A DNA stretch of 64,000 nt from Paenibacillus sp. BIC5C1 (GCF_032399705.1 NZ_CP135922.1:5208001-5272000), one strand, 5' to 3'. Shown: positions 8,538 to 17,855, numbered from the stretch's first letter. Numbers and translations: made by a program. Notes: a model not told the origin generated them from the letters alone.

Positions 8538-11183
8538 ATGCACAAGGTATACTCTTCGATTAAAAAGGCATGGGCTTCTTTTCTCGTACTATCTCTTCTA
8601 CTACCGTTGCTGGCAGGGCTATGGCCTGGGCAAGTATATGGTGCATCTAACAACGAAGGTTCAATCACTTTAACGGCAGACAATGAATTTACATTGTATC
8701 TTAACGGCAAAGTGATTGGTACAGGGAACGATTGGAGCAGAGCTTATACTTTCCCTCTTCAGATTCAAACAGGTAAAAACGTCATTGCAATACAAGCCAA
8801 GGATTTGGGCAGTTATGCGGGACTGCTCGCTGACCTTAGCTATATGGATGAAAATATCGTAACGGATTTCAACTGGAAAGTATCTGAACGTTATGCGGGG
8901 GGCTGGGAGCAGTCGAATTTTGATGACTCTTCCTGGTCTCGTGCCACCGATTTCGGAAGATACGGGACATCCCCATGGAACCAGATTACCGGTATGCCAG
9001 AGGAAACAAGCGCTCGCTGGATCTGGGCAGGTAGCAGCAACTATAATTCTCCGGTTACCGAAGGCTATTTCCGCATTTCCTTTAACGTAACTGAAGATGG
9101 ATTGGCTGTGAGCAATCCGGTACAGTCCTCCGGTCAATTCGAACAAGTTGACTATCAGTTAAAACCCACACTTCCTATGCCTCCCTCCATCTCTCAAAAA
9201 CTTCCTGTCGTAAACCCGGTATTTGAAACCGCTGAAGAACAGGGCAGTTTTGTTCTGACCTCACAAGAAGCTGCCCAGTTGGGTAACAGTCTGGTGTCGG
9301 GGCAGATTTTCCTGGATCAATCCTCTGCTCGTGCGATCAAAGTAACCAATCTGACCAGCAATTCGGGCGGAACTCTCGTCGATTACACTACACCTGGTGT
9401 AGAGGAGGTTTTCGACTATTACGATATTCCTGAGCAGGAAGTATCTCTAGAAGAGCAGAATATCGTAATGCCTGACCCTGACATGGTACTGGATGCTCAG
9501 GATCTTCTGCAATTCGATGCTTCTTCATCCCTAGAACAGAGCAGCCAACAGGAAATGAATCAGGAAGCGCCATCCAATGATGATGCTGTCATGCAGTTGG
9601 ACGAAATCATTCGGACGGCCGGAACAGATGATTTTGCCAATTGCCGCAAATCGGGTAATGAATTCGTCTGTGATTTCAAGAAAGTTCTCGTGAATCAGCA
9701 AAATTCGAATGGCAACAAAGTCTATGTGGAAGCAGGCGGCAAACTTACACTGATTACACCAAAGGTAACTGGAAAATATGGATTCTGGGGCAATTATGAT
9801 CTGAAATTTACAGCTGGCGAGAAGGCCAACATCTACATCAAGGGCGATGCAAAATTTAAAAAGGAAGTCAAAGTTCCGATTTTTGGATTCAACATTAGTG
9901 CCGGCAGTTTGGGCGCTGTATCCGTCGGTGTATTCCTGGTAATCGGCGTTGACGGCAGCGTCACGTTTGAATTCCAGGTAGATCAGGGATACACCGTAAC
10001 TGCGGGAGTCAAGGGAAAAACCCGTGTCTTCATCCCTATCAAAATTCAACCCTACAGCAGTGTGGACAAGTATCTGACCGTTACCCATAAAATTGAAGGA
10101 CAGATTACAGCCTGGGCAGGTGCCAAAGCAGAGGTTGGATTAACCATTGTCGGCAAAAAAATTCTGGAAGTCAGTGTCTTCGCTGGCATTGAGGGGACGG
10201 GAAAATGGACAAGCAGTACGGATGTGCCAAGCGCTATGTCCCTTACTATTGATGCGCTTATCAAGGGAGAGGGTGCTGTATTCAATAAATCGTTCAAGCT
10301 CTTTGAACTGCGCTGGAATCTGGTGAAACTGGAGAAAAACCCATCGACCAATCCCGGCACAGGAACAAATCTGGCGCGAAATGCGACCATAACCGTTGAT
10401 TCAACCTTCTCGGGGTACTCGGCAGCAAAGATCAACGACGGTGACAGGAACACGACACTCGGTGAAAATTATAGCTGGGCGAATGATCGAAATTCCCCAT
10501 TGCCCCAATATGTTGTAGTAGATATGCGTACAGCCAATTCCATTAACCGGATTGATTTATATACCTCCCAAGGCTACCCGATTGCCGATTATGATCTACA
10601 ATACTGGAACGGCGTAACCTGGGTGAATCTGGTTCAAGTAACAGGCAACCAGGATTTGATGCGCTCACACACGTTTACAGCAGTTAATACAACTAAAGTC
10701 CGTGTCGTCGCACGCAAAGGACCAAGCCACCAGCCAGGATATGTAAGAATTAACGAACTCGAAATTTATGGCAATCCGAATTTGGCCCGCACCGCATCCA
10801 TCACAGCAGACTCAACCTTCAGTGGATATTCCCTATCCAAAATAAATGACGGTGACCGGAGCACAGCACTTGGCGGTGCATCCAGTTGGGCCAATGGTGC
10901 GAATACTCCTTTACCTCAAAGCGTTGCGCTTGACCTTGGTCAAAGCAAACAAGTAAGCAAAATTGACTTGTACACGACACAAGGCTACGTATTGGCTGAC
11001 TATGATCTCGAATACTGGAACGGCTCAACCTGGGTTTCCCTTGTCAAGGTTACCAGTAATAAAGATACGTATCGAACACACAGCTTTAGTCCCGTCAACA
11101 CTTCCAAAATTCGGGTCGTGTGCCGCAAAGGACCGTCGCATCAGGCTGGGTATGTACGGATTAACGAGCTGGAAATTTATTAA
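8538..11183 (+). CDS. Large secreted protein with tandem discoidin-like domains
   Basis: Exported protein of 881 residues. The signal peptide at about 1-35 has Lys residues, a Leu-rich core and GQVYGA as the cleavage region. N-terminal residues 40-180 form a carbohydrate-binding-like jelly-roll (FTLYLNGKVIGTGNDW, then W-rich repeats). The middle, about 370-600, is Gly/Val/Lys-rich with beta character and no recognised motif. The C-terminus holds two near-identical F5/8-type (discoidin) modules of about 135 residues, each starting NLARxAxIT and ending GYVRINELEIY. Such modules bind glycans or surfaces. No catalytic motif was seen, so an adhesion or matrix role is inferred. ATG 8538 is better spaced from GGGAGG than the ATG at 8532. 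Confidence 0.85.
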   Translation: MHKVYSSIKKAWASFLVLSLLLPLLAGLWPGQVYGASNNEGSITLTADNEFTLYLNGKVIGTGNDWSRAYTFPLQIQTGKNVIAIQAKDLGSYAGLLADLSYMDENIVTDFNWKVSERYAGGWEQSNFDDSSWSRATDFGRYGTSPWNQITGMPEETSARWIWAGSSNYNSPVTEGYFRISFNVTEDGLAVSNPVQSSGQFEQVDYQLKPTLPMPPSISQKLPVVNPVFETAEEQGSFVLTSQEAAQLGNSLVSGQIFLDQSSARAIKVTNLTSNSGGTLVDYTTPGVEEVFDYYDIPEQEVSLEEQNIVMPDPDMVLDAQDLLQFDASSSLEQSSQQEMNQEAPSNDDAVMQLDEIIRTAGTDDFANCRKSGNEFVCDFKKVLVNQQNSNGNKVYVEAGGKLTLITPKVTGKYGFWGNYDLKFTAGEKANIYIKGDAKFKKEVKVPIFGFNISAGSLGAVSVGVFLVIGVDGSVTFEFQVDQGYTVTAGVKGKTRVFIPIKIQPYSSVDKYLTVTHKIEGQITAWAGAKAEVGLTIVGKKILEVSVFAGIEGTGKWTSSTDVPSAMSLTIDALIKGEGAVFNKSFKLFELRWNLVKLEKNPSTNPGTGTNLARNATITVDSTFSGYSAAKINDGDRNTTLGENYSWANDRNSPLPQYVVVDMRTANSINRIDLYTSQGYPIADYDLQYWNGVTWVNLVQVTGNQDLMRSHTFTAVNTTKVRVVARKGPSHQPGYVRINELEIYGNPNLARTASITADSTFSGYSLSKINDGDRSTALGGASSWANGANTPLPQSVALDLGQSKQVSKIDLYTTQGYVLADYDLEYWNGSTWVSLVKVTSNKDTYRTHSFSPVNTSKIRVVCRKGPSHQAGYVRINELEIY

Positions 11184-11208
11184 TTCCAGGATAATGTAAT
11201 GATAAATG

Positions 11209-11241
11209 CCTCCGCACCGCACATTGTGTGGATAGCGGAGG
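11209..11241 (+). terminator. Terminator of the discoidin-like gene
   Basis: CCTCCGC / GCGGAGG stem with a 19-base loop, followed by a short T-rich stretch, 26 bp after the stop codon. Confidence 0.7.
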
Positions 11242-11290
11242 TTATTTGTTATTCAAGCTTTGATATGTCTTGTTCACAGCTCACGAAGAT

Positions 11291-11470
11291 TTATACACTC
11301 ACTGAAACGATGGAGCCCACCTTTTGTAGGATGAGGAATTCTTTCTCGACACTATCGATAAAATACTTCTTCTCACCAAATATCACGACATCATTCTCGG
11401 CTAATTGAACATCGCTTTTGAAATAAATAAAATTGTCCGTTTCTCTGAACGCACCTTTGTAGTAGTACAA
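11291..11470 (-). CDS. Small protein, unknown function
   Basis: A 59-codon frame beginning at TTG 11470 behind AAGGAG (11 bases away). It encodes an acidic, aromatic-rich peptide (LYYYKGAFRETDNFIYFKSD, later IFGEKKYFIDSVEKE). Composition and codon use look genuine. It lies 48 bp downstream of the small membrane protein gene on the same strand, so the two are probably co-transcribed. It has no membrane segment and no recognised family. The spacing and rare start leave doubt. Confidence 0.45.
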   Translation of the reverse strand: MYYYKGAFRETDNFIYFKSDVQLAENDVVIFGEKKYFIDSVEKEFLILQKVGSIVSVSV

Positions 11471-11518
11471 GTTGTCACCTTCTCCTTGGAAAATGAATGA
11501 TTTTAACTACTGTAATTA

Positions 11519-11728
11519 CTATTCCTTTCGTTTAAAACACACCTTGTAAAGCATAAGCCCCATACCAGATGAACAAATAAGATAGCCAAAGAACAAGAAA
11601 AGTAAATAAACACCATGAAGATCTTCAGGAATCTGATTTACACCTTCAAACCACGCAGAACGAATAGGATACAGTAGCGCTACCCAAATGATCAGCAAGA
11701 TCAGAATATAATTAATTATTTTTCTCAC
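11519..11728 (-). CDS. Small membrane protein, unknown function
   Basis: Protein of 69 residues with two hydrophobic helices (about residues 4-22 and 40-62) and a short loop, ending in basic residues. It starts at GTG 11728 with AAAGGA nine bases upstream. No family was recognised. Together with the following small ORF it forms a two-gene unit, separated from the upstream secreted protein gene by a terminator hairpin. Confidence 0.6.
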   Translation of the reverse strand: MRKIINYILILLIIWVALLYPIRSAWFEGVNQIPEDLHGVYLLFLFFGYLICSSGMGLMLYKVCFKRKE

Positions 11729-11794
11729 AATAACGATCCTTTCAGGTCCGAGTGGAAACAGGAAATAATAATTAGCAACTCCTACAACGAAAGT

Positions 11795-11817
11795 AAAAAA
11801 GCCGCTAGATTAGCGAC
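11795..11817 (-). terminator. Terminator of the DUF4163/DUF3298-like gene
   Basis: Stem GTCGCTA / TAGCGGC (one G-U pair) with a three-base loop, followed on the minus strand by six T residues, 58 bp after the stop of the gene at 11876. Confidence 0.75.
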
Positions 11818-11875
11818 TTTCTATGGTCAATGGTTCCGCCCTGACACTAGGAAATTACAAAGTCAGCATCATTTC

Positions 11876-12949
11876 TTAGTAATGTGAGATTATAATGCCG
11901 TGAATAAGTCCCTCAGTTGAACTGGAGGCGAAATGGACCCGAGTGTCCCCAAAACGATAGGAGAGTAAATATTCTCCTTGAATATCAGGGTTCTCACCCT
12001 TTTGGCCTTTTCCCAATATCTTCTCAATGTCACTGAAAGTTTTCATAGGGAGGGTTTTCCAACTCAAATAAATATGGACAAGACGGTCTGTGTCTCCCTC
12101 CCCAAAATTAAAGGAAGCATACTCTACACCCTCAAATATCCAGAAAAGTCCTCCCATTTCCGGTTCATAATAGGGCTCACGATCTGAACTTTTCAGCGCT
12201 TTCGATACGTCTGCTTTCGTTTGTCCAAAACTTATATTTTCAAACCCTGGTACTCTCCCACTCTTCAACTCCTGAATGGAGTTTTTATTTAAATCAAAAA
12301 ATGGCCTGCTCAGTTCAGACTGAATTTTGGAGAACGGAACTTTCACCTCTATAAATCCCGCCGCATAAGGTCCAACTTCGTATGGGTTAAATACCATGAC
12401 AATTCCTGTGTTTTGGTAGTAATAGCTAGATGTATTAGACAAGGGAAAGTTATAAAAACTGTCCGGGAAAACATTCTCATTACTCTTTAGGCCTGATTCA
12501 ATACCCTCAGCTAGATTAACAGCTTGTTTATTGGTTTGAAGCACTTGGTTCAAGTAAAGTCGCTTTCCTGTTGTTAGATCGTAATTATAAGTCGTTACTT
12601 CTTCATACCCGTGCGCGCCGCCTCTGAAATTAAAATCTGTATATACAATAGATAGTAGGTTATTTTGATTGTATTTAGTCTGTGCAGTGGTATTCCAGTA
12701 AAAGTAATCTTGCTGTTTTTTTAGATATGTATTCTGTATAGCGGCATTTACGGCATGGATTTTGAGTGTTTTATTTATTTTATCCCTGACCTTTTGTTCG
12801 CCGCCAATAATTTGAACATACTTTTGCCCTTTATACGAGTAGATTTTTGTCGTTACTGTGCTCGACCCGGCGGCATTCGCATCACTTATTGGGATTATAA
12901 ATAGAAACACCAATAAGAAGCTTATTAACATAGCAAATGATTTATTCAA
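11876..12949 (-). CDS. Secreted DUF4163/DUF3298-like protein
   Basis: Exported protein of about 357 residues with a signal peptide (hydrophobic stretch FAMLISFLLVFLFIIPI, cleavage near ANAAG). Residues about 40-215 resemble the DUF4163/DUF3298 pair found in the anti-sigma factor RsiV and the deacetylase PdaC (FNFRGGAHGYEEVTTYNYDL and the FEV-like KVPFSKIQSEL). The C-terminal 130 residues resemble DUF4309 (GFENISFGQTKADVSKAL). No deacetylase motif is present. TTG 12949 is chosen because AGAAAGGA lies about 8-10 bases before it. The ATG at 12961 touches the ribosome site. Role: probably cell-envelope sensing or binding, by inference. Confidence 0.75.
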   Translation of the reverse strand: MNKSFAMLISFLLVFLFIIPISDANAAGSSTVTTKIYSYKGQKYVQIIGGEQKVRDKINKTLKIHAVNAAIQNTYLKKQQDYFYWNTTAQTKYNQNNLLSIVYTDFNFRGGAHGYEEVTTYNYDLTTGKRLYLNQVLQTNKQAVNLAEGIESGLKSNENVFPDSFYNFPLSNTSSYYYQNTGIVMVFNPYEVGPYAAGFIEVKVPFSKIQSELSRPFFDLNKNSIQELKSGRVPGFENISFGQTKADVSKALKSSDREPYYEPEMGGLFWIFEGVEYASFNFGEGDTDRLVHIYLSWKTLPMKTFSDIEKILGKGQKGENPDIQGEYLLSYRFGDTRVHFASSSTEGLIHGIIISHY

Positions 12950-13047
12950 ATTGAAATCCATCCTTTCTAATTATTATGATATACCAATAATACTTTAACT
13001 TGGCTGGTTTGTCTTTTTCTAGTTGAAACTGTAATCCTTCCATAGAA

Positions 13048-13085
13048 CAGCCTCCATCCCACACGTTAATGCGGAGTGAAGGCTG
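13048..13085 (-). terminator. Hairpin downstream of the MFS gene
   Basis: Imperfect stem CAGCCTTCACTCC / GGATGGAGGCTG with a loop of about 13 bases, 18 bp after the MFS stop. The trailing T-run is weak, so termination is only probable. Confidence 0.5.
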
Positions 13086-13102
13086 CATCTACCTGTCTAT
13101 AT

Positions 13103-14353
13103 CTAATTCACTGGTGCCGGCTCTACAGCATCGGCGATTTTCGGCACCCTATTTTTGCGTTCCATTGTCACGCTAACGAATAATCCCACAAGGCCAAGTG
13201 CTGCAATAACTGCTGCATACAACGGTACCGAGATGAGCCCCGTATGCGTAATTGCAAACCCGCCCAAATAGGCACCACCTGCGTTGCCCAGATTAAAGGC
13301 TGAGTGACTCGACGTGGTCGCCAGCAGCGGTGCTTCGCGAGTCATATTCATAATTCGAATTTGCAACCCTGGCATAATACCAAAAGCCGCAACGCCCCAG
13401 CAGAAGATGGTGATTACCGCAAGATACGGATTGTCCAGCGTCAACGTTAAGGCCGCCAACAGAACTGCCAGTATACCGAAGTTAACCATTAGGGAAGGCA
13501 TCAGCTTCCAGTCTGCCAGACGACCGCCAAGCATATTACCCAATGTAACGCCGACACCGAACAGCACCAGAATCCAGGTCACGCTCTGCTCGGCAAAACC
13601 ACTAATATCCACAAGCATTGGCGTAATATAGGTGAACACGGCGAACAGACTTCCACAGCCCAGCGCACCAATCAGCAATATTAATAACACTTGGGGGCGA
13701 ACCAGATTCCGGAATTGCTGACCCAGGTTTGCTGGTGGTCCCTGCTGAATCACCGGAATGAAACGAATGATACCAATCAATGAGATGATGCCCAGAATGG
13801 TAATGGCTCCGAACGATGACCGCCATCCTAGCTGCTGCCCAATGAAGGTACCGAACGGCACACCGATAATGTTGGCAATCGTTAATCCTGCCAGGACTAC
13901 GGATACTGCCCCTGCCCTTCTCTCCGGTGCAACCAACCGTGTCGCCATCAGCGAGCCTACACCTAGAAACGTACCGTGGGCAAATGCCGTTAGAATACGT
14001 GCCGAGATGAGCAGTCCGTATGTTGGTGCAATAACAGACAATGCATTACCAATGATAAAAATACACATTAACAGTACCAGCAGTTTTTTCTGCGGTATCT
14101 TGTGTGTGAACACGGTTAGTACAGGCGCACCCACCGCCACACCAAGCGCGTAACCCGTAATTAACTGCCCTGCTTGGGGGATACTCACATTCAAATCCGT
14201 CGCTACATTAGGCAGAAGGCCCATAATAATAAACTCTGTCATGCCAATGGCAAAAGCCCCTACCGTCAGACATAAAAGGGATAAAGGAAACGCCCCTCGT
14301 TTAGCAGATTTCGTAACTTGCGATTCCGTTTGAGATGACCCTGTCTTACGCAT
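13103..14353 (-). CDS. MFS transporter (DHA1 efflux type)
   Basis: Twelve-helix major facilitator of about 416 residues. The early motif FAIGMTEFIIMGLLPNVA and the motif-C-like VLAGLTIANIIGVPFGTFIG around residue 150 are typical of DHA1 exporters of the AraJ/YdhP group, which export sugars, purines or drugs. The frame runs upstream to 14422, but ATG 14353, behind AGGAGAAGAG, is the likely start. It lies 25 bp after the ADP-ribosylglycohydrolase gene on the same strand, suggesting co-transcription. The substrate cannot be inferred from sequence. Confidence 0.85.
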   Translation of the reverse strand: MRKTGSSQTESQVTKSAKRGAFPLSLLCLTVGAFAIGMTEFIIMGLLPNVATDLNVSIPQAGQLITGYALGVAVGAPVLTVFTHKIPQKKLLVLLMCIFIIGNALSVIAPTYGLLISARILTAFAHGTFLGVGSLMATRLVAPERRAGAVSVVLAGLTIANIIGVPFGTFIGQQLGWRSSFGAITILGIISLIGIIRFIPVIQQGPPANLGQQFRNLVRPQVLLILLIGALGCGSLFAVFTYITPMLVDISGFAEQSVTWILVLFGVGVTLGNMLGGRLADWKLMPSLMVNFGILAVLLAALTLTLDNPYLAVITIFCWGVAAFGIMPGLQIRIMNMTREAPLLATTSSHSAFNLGNAGGAYLGGFAITHTGLISVPLYAAVIAALGLVGLFVSVTMERKNRVPKIADAVEPAPVN

Positions 14354-14378
14354 ATGATGTTCTCTTCTCCTGTCTCTT

Positions 14379-15302
14379 CTATCTAGCTTCGGCCTTTGAC
14401 CACAATGCCTCTGACAATTCACTCAGCGTATCCCGCATGGCCAGCTTCTCTCGCCAGTGTATCGGAATGCCGCTTAATCCATAATACGCCCCGGCAATTT
14501 GCCCATATACCGCTCCCGTCGTGTCAGCATCATCACCCAGATTCACTGCCAGTAGCGCACCTTCTTCAAAGGTCGATGATTGATGGAATGCCCATAACGC
14601 TGCTTCAAGTGAACGAACAACATAGCCGCTTCCCTGAATATCAGGCGGTGCTTTATCCCGGTATGATCCCTGGACAATTTCTTCAATCGCTGGTGAAAAA
14701 AATTTCTCTTCCCTCCACTGACGACAGGTTTCAGGCCGTAACATAACTTCCTTGTCCGCTCCGCGCAGTCCTGCAACCAATATTGCCGCCAGCACTTCAC
14801 ATGCTTCCACACTTTCAACAGCAGCATGAGTCGTTCTGGAACTCAACCCGGCATACCGCACTGCCTGATCCGGCTGGTTGGCATATGCCATGGCTACAGG
14901 TGCCAGCCGCATAATTGATCCATTCCCAGCAGTCATCGGGTTGGTTGAACCACTATACGCTTCACCGGTTGCTGCAAACCGTTCAAGGGCACTCCGAGTA
15001 GCCCCGCCTATATCAAAGCAGGTTCCCGTGCTGCTCATATAACCTACCTGATACCAATTCGTATATCTGCGCATCTGGTCCCCGGGATCAAAGTTCTCTT
15101 TTCTCACCAAGCTTTCTGCCAGACACAGGGCCATCGACGTATCATCCGTCCACTGTCCAGGCGCCAAATTGAATACCCCGCCTCCCACAATATCGGTAAC
15201 AGGCTCAAATGTGCCGGGACTGCTGAATTCCACTGTAGTTCCCAGTGCATCTCCCGCGGCAAGCCCAATGAAACAACCTTGGAAACGATCCTTATGCAGC
15301 AT
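14379..15302 (-). CDS. ADP-ribosylglycohydrolase family protein
   Basis: DraG/ARH-type hydrolase of 307 residues. The metal- and substrate-binding signatures are all present: GLAAGDALGTTVEF (residues about 13-26), GQWTDDTSMALCLAESL (about 49-65), GNGSIMRLAP near 127 and NLGDDADTTGAVYGQIAGAYYG near 253. These residues bind two Mg ions and cleave N- or O-linked ADP-ribose, or related ADP-ribosyl compounds. The start is secured by GGAGGAGGG seven bases upstream. It is followed by an MFS exporter gene 25 bp away. No ADP-ribosyltransferase or nitrogenase genes were seen nearby, so the substrate is open. Confidence 0.92.
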   Translation of the reverse strand: MLHKDRFQGCFIGLAAGDALGTTVEFSSPGTFEPVTDIVGGGVFNLAPGQWTDDTSMALCLAESLVRKENFDPGDQMRRYTNWYQVGYMSSTGTCFDIGGATRSALERFAATGEAYSGSTNPMTAGNGSIMRLAPVAMAYANQPDQAVRYAGLSSRTTHAAVESVEACEVLAAILVAGLRGADKEVMLRPETCRQWREEKFFSPAIEEIVQGSYRDKAPPDIQGSGYVVRSLEAALWAFHQSSTFEEGALLAVNLGDDADTTGAVYGQIAGAYYGLSGIPIHWREKLAMRDTLSELSEALWSKAEAR

Positions 15303-15828
15303 CGTCGATCCCTCCTCCGCGATTTATGAGTCAAATAACTTCTTCCATTCTCCCACATGGCTTGATATGGCGTAAAGAATTTTAATAGGTTAGTTCGATT
15401 TGCAAATTTATTTTAACCCTATGCTGAGTTGCCTTTCTTCTATTATAAAAGTGTCGAAAGCTGTTGAACGGTTGAATCATCCAAATTTCTTAAAAAAAGT
15501 TTGCTACGTATAAACTGAAAATACAGGTTTTCCAGTACACCGCTTACATGCAAAGGGCATAACGTTTTTCCACTTTTATCATTTTCTGAAAACAAATCAT
15601 CCATGTGCAAATTTTCCATGTAAACAATCATAACGCACTTGACCCTTCCGTTTGTCCTATGTTACGGTTTTATTAACCTTTACACCTGTTTTTTCCCAAA
15701 TTAATATTTATAACTCAGTTTTCACGTCAACTAATGTACCGCAAGTTAAAAAGATTACAGTGTGTATTGGCAAAAAGATTCATTTAGCTTTATCCCAAAA
15801 CTAATTCTGAAACAGGAGGAACAAATTT
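15303..15828. other. Intergenic region without convincing gene
   Basis: AT-rich 526-bp gap between divergent genes. A 62-codon minus-strand frame at 15443-15631 lacks a spaced ribosome site and is not supported. No riboswitch-like or strong hairpin structure was seen. It must contain promoters for both flanking genes. Confidence 0.5.
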
Positions 15829-16497
15829 ATGATTAAGGCACTGGTTTTTGATTTCGATGGAACGATTATTGATACGGAGACAGCATGGTATGTTGCTTTT
15901 CGTGATGCCTACAAGGAACACGGCGTAGACTTAACCCTGGAGATGTACTCGCAATGCATCGGTACCAGTCTGAAAACATTTAATCCTTATGAGTACCTCA
16001 TCACAGATTTGAATCTTCCGATCGATCGGGAAGCGTTCAGGGAATCCGTTCAGCTGCATCATGCAGCCTTAATGAACAAGGAACAGGTACGGCCCGGTAT
16101 CCAAAACTACCTTGAAGCTGCACGCAAAGCTGGATTGAAACTGGCTGTCGCTTCAAGCTCCAAACGAGACTGGGTTGAACAGCATCTGGAACAGCTCAAG
16201 CTGAAAGATTACTTTGAAGTCATTCGCACTGCAGATGACGTTGCCCATGTGAAGCCTGATCCTGCATTGTACAATCAAGCACTTGAAGCCCTTGGAGTAA
16301 CTGCAGACGAAGCCGTAGCGATTGAGGATTCACCTAACGGCGCGCGTTCAGCTGTTGCGGCTGGTATTCACTGTGTAGTCATCTCGAATACCATTACCGG
16401 GACACTTGATTTCGATATGCCTCACCAACGGCTGTCATGCCTGACCGACCTCGAATTTAACGATTTGATTTCGAAACCACTCGTCACTACAGTCTAG
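15829..16497 (+). CDS. HAD-family phosphatase (possible mannitol-1-phosphatase)
   Basis: HAD hydrolase, subfamily I (beta-phosphoglucomutase/GS1-like), 222 residues. Motif I is DFDGTIIDTE (nucleophile Asp at 8, acid Asp at 10), motif II is ASSSK near 108, motif III is KPDPALYNQALEAL near 144 and motif IV is AIEDSPNG near 168. A four-helix cap lies between residues 17 and 85. It is preceded by GGAGGAAC. The stop is 48 bp before mtlD on the same strand, so the two form an operon. Pairing a sugar-phosphate phosphatase with mannitol-1-phosphate dehydrogenase suggests that it releases mannitol from mannitol-1-phosphate, but beta-phosphoglucomutase activity cannot be excluded. Confidence 0.85.
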   Translation: MIKALVFDFDGTIIDTETAWYVAFRDAYKEHGVDLTLEMYSQCIGTSLKTFNPYEYLITDLNLPIDREAFRESVQLHHAALMNKEQVRPGIQNYLEAARKAGLKLAVASSSKRDWVEQHLEQLKLKDYFEVIRTADDVAHVKPDPALYNQALEALGVTADEAVAIEDSPNGARSAVAAGIHCVVISNTITGTLDFDMPHQRLSCLTDLEFNDLISKPLVTTV

Positions 16498-16544
16498 GGA
16501 CTGAACGAATTTCGCAACTCAAACTTTAAAGGGGGAGTTCACAC

Positions 16545-17717
16545 ATGAAAGCTGTACATTTTGGTGCGGGCAATATTGGCCGCGGATTTATCGGTCATAT
16601 GTTGTCCGCTTCCGATTATGAAGTCTGCTTTGTCGCACGTAACCCGAAGAAAATCGCCATGCTTCAAAAGAGGCAGGAATATCCCATTACCCTCGCAAAT
16701 GCGGATCAGGATACAACCATTGTGAATAACGTAACCGCCATTAATGTCGACGAACAGGATCGCGTTGCTGAAGTGATTGCTTCAGCAGATCTGATCACAA
16801 CAGCCGTCGGTGTATCAGCACTGGAAGATATCGCTGAACCTATTGCCAAAGGCATCTATCTCCGTATGAAAAATAATAATTCTGCGCCACTTCACATTAT
16901 CGCTTGCGAAAATGCCATCGGAGGCAGCACTCGGCTTAAAAAACGGGTATATCCGTTTCTGGATGTGGAGACCCGGGAAAAAGCAGAACGTTATGTCTCA
17001 TTCCCCAATGCAGCGGTTGACCGCATCGTCCCCGCTCAAGATCATAAAGACCCGCTACAAGTTACCGTTGAGCCTTTCTATGAATGGGTGGTTCATCGCC
17101 CTGCACTGCTGGAAGGATTTAAGAAAATTGAAGGCGTGCACTACGTGGACTCTCTTGAACCTTATATTGAGCGCAAAATGTTTACGGTAAATACCGGTCA
17201 CTGCGTCGCCGCATACTTCGGATATCTTGAAGGATTCAAGACGATCCGGCAAGTAATGAGCCATGCACCGATTCGTGCCAAGGTACGCAAAGTGATGGAA
17301 GAAACCGGAGCCCTGCTCATCGCCAAGCACGGTTTTAATCCTCAGAAACACAACAGATATATCGATACGATTCTCGAACGTTTTGCCAACCCGAACCTGA
17401 CGGATCAGGTAACCCGGGTCGGACGCTCACCCCTTCGCAAGTTATCGCCTTACGACCGGCTTGTTCGCCCAGCGATGCAGGCCAGCGAATTCGGAATTGA
17501 AATTCCTCATTTAACTTCAGCTATGGCAGCCGCGATGCTGTTCAATCATGAACACGACGAGGAAGCCATGAAGCTCCAACACCTGATTCGCGAAGATGGC
17601 GTCTCTGCCTTCATTCGTGAACGCATGGGAATTCCCGACGAACATCCCGTTCATCAGCATGCTATCGCCCGTTATGAAGAGCTCAAAGGGCGACAGGAAT
17701 CAACCATCTTAACCTGA
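16545..17717 (+). CDS. mtlD: Mannitol-1-phosphate 5-dehydrogenase
   Basis: Interconverts fructose-6-phosphate and mannitol-1-phosphate using NAD(H). The 390-residue length is typical. The N-terminus HFGAGNIGRGFIG (residues 5-17) is the Rossmann dinucleotide loop of MtlD. NAAVDRIVP near 155 and ERKMFTVNTGHCVAAYFGYL near 207-226, with the conserved catalytic Lys in the RKMF segment, are family landmarks. GGGGGAG lies upstream of the ATG. No mtlA or mtlF PTS genes are adjacent. The neighbour is a HAD phosphatase, which favours mannitol synthesis or interconversion over PTS uptake. Confidence 0.95.
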   Translation: MKAVHFGAGNIGRGFIGHMLSASDYEVCFVARNPKKIAMLQKRQEYPITLANADQDTTIVNNVTAINVDEQDRVAEVIASADLITTAVGVSALEDIAEPIAKGIYLRMKNNNSAPLHIIACENAIGGSTRLKKRVYPFLDVETREKAERYVSFPNAAVDRIVPAQDHKDPLQVTVEPFYEWVVHRPALLEGFKKIEGVHYVDSLEPYIERKMFTVNTGHCVAAYFGYLEGFKTIRQVMSHAPIRAKVRKVMEETGALLIAKHGFNPQKHNRYIDTILERFANPNLTDQVTRVGRSPLRKLSPYDRLVRPAMQASEFGIEIPHLTSAMAAAMLFNHEHDEEAMKLQHLIREDGVSAFIRERMGIPDEHPVHQHAIARYEELKGRQESTILT

Positions 17718-17767
17718 TTAACCATAGGTCAGTAGGTTGATCGCGCAAACTGAATAGACATACGGCC

Positions 17768-17817
17768 AAAAAAGCCGGGAGGAACCTATGCTTATCGCAT
17801 CGTTCCTTCCGGCTTTT
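17768..17817. terminator. Strong bidirectional terminator
   Basis: AAAAAAGCCGG.AGGAAC / GTTCCT.CCGGCTTTTT, a long GC-rich stem with A and T tracts on either side. It separates mtlD from the convergent lipoprotein gene. Confidence 0.85.
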
Positions 17818-17855
17818 TCAAACTTACGGCATACATATTTTTTATTGAAGCACGC

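Noticed and set aside
15443..15631. 62-codon minus-strand frame containing the string ENLYFQ
   Set aside because: No correctly spaced ribosome site and atypical composition. The resemblance to a viral protease site is chance.
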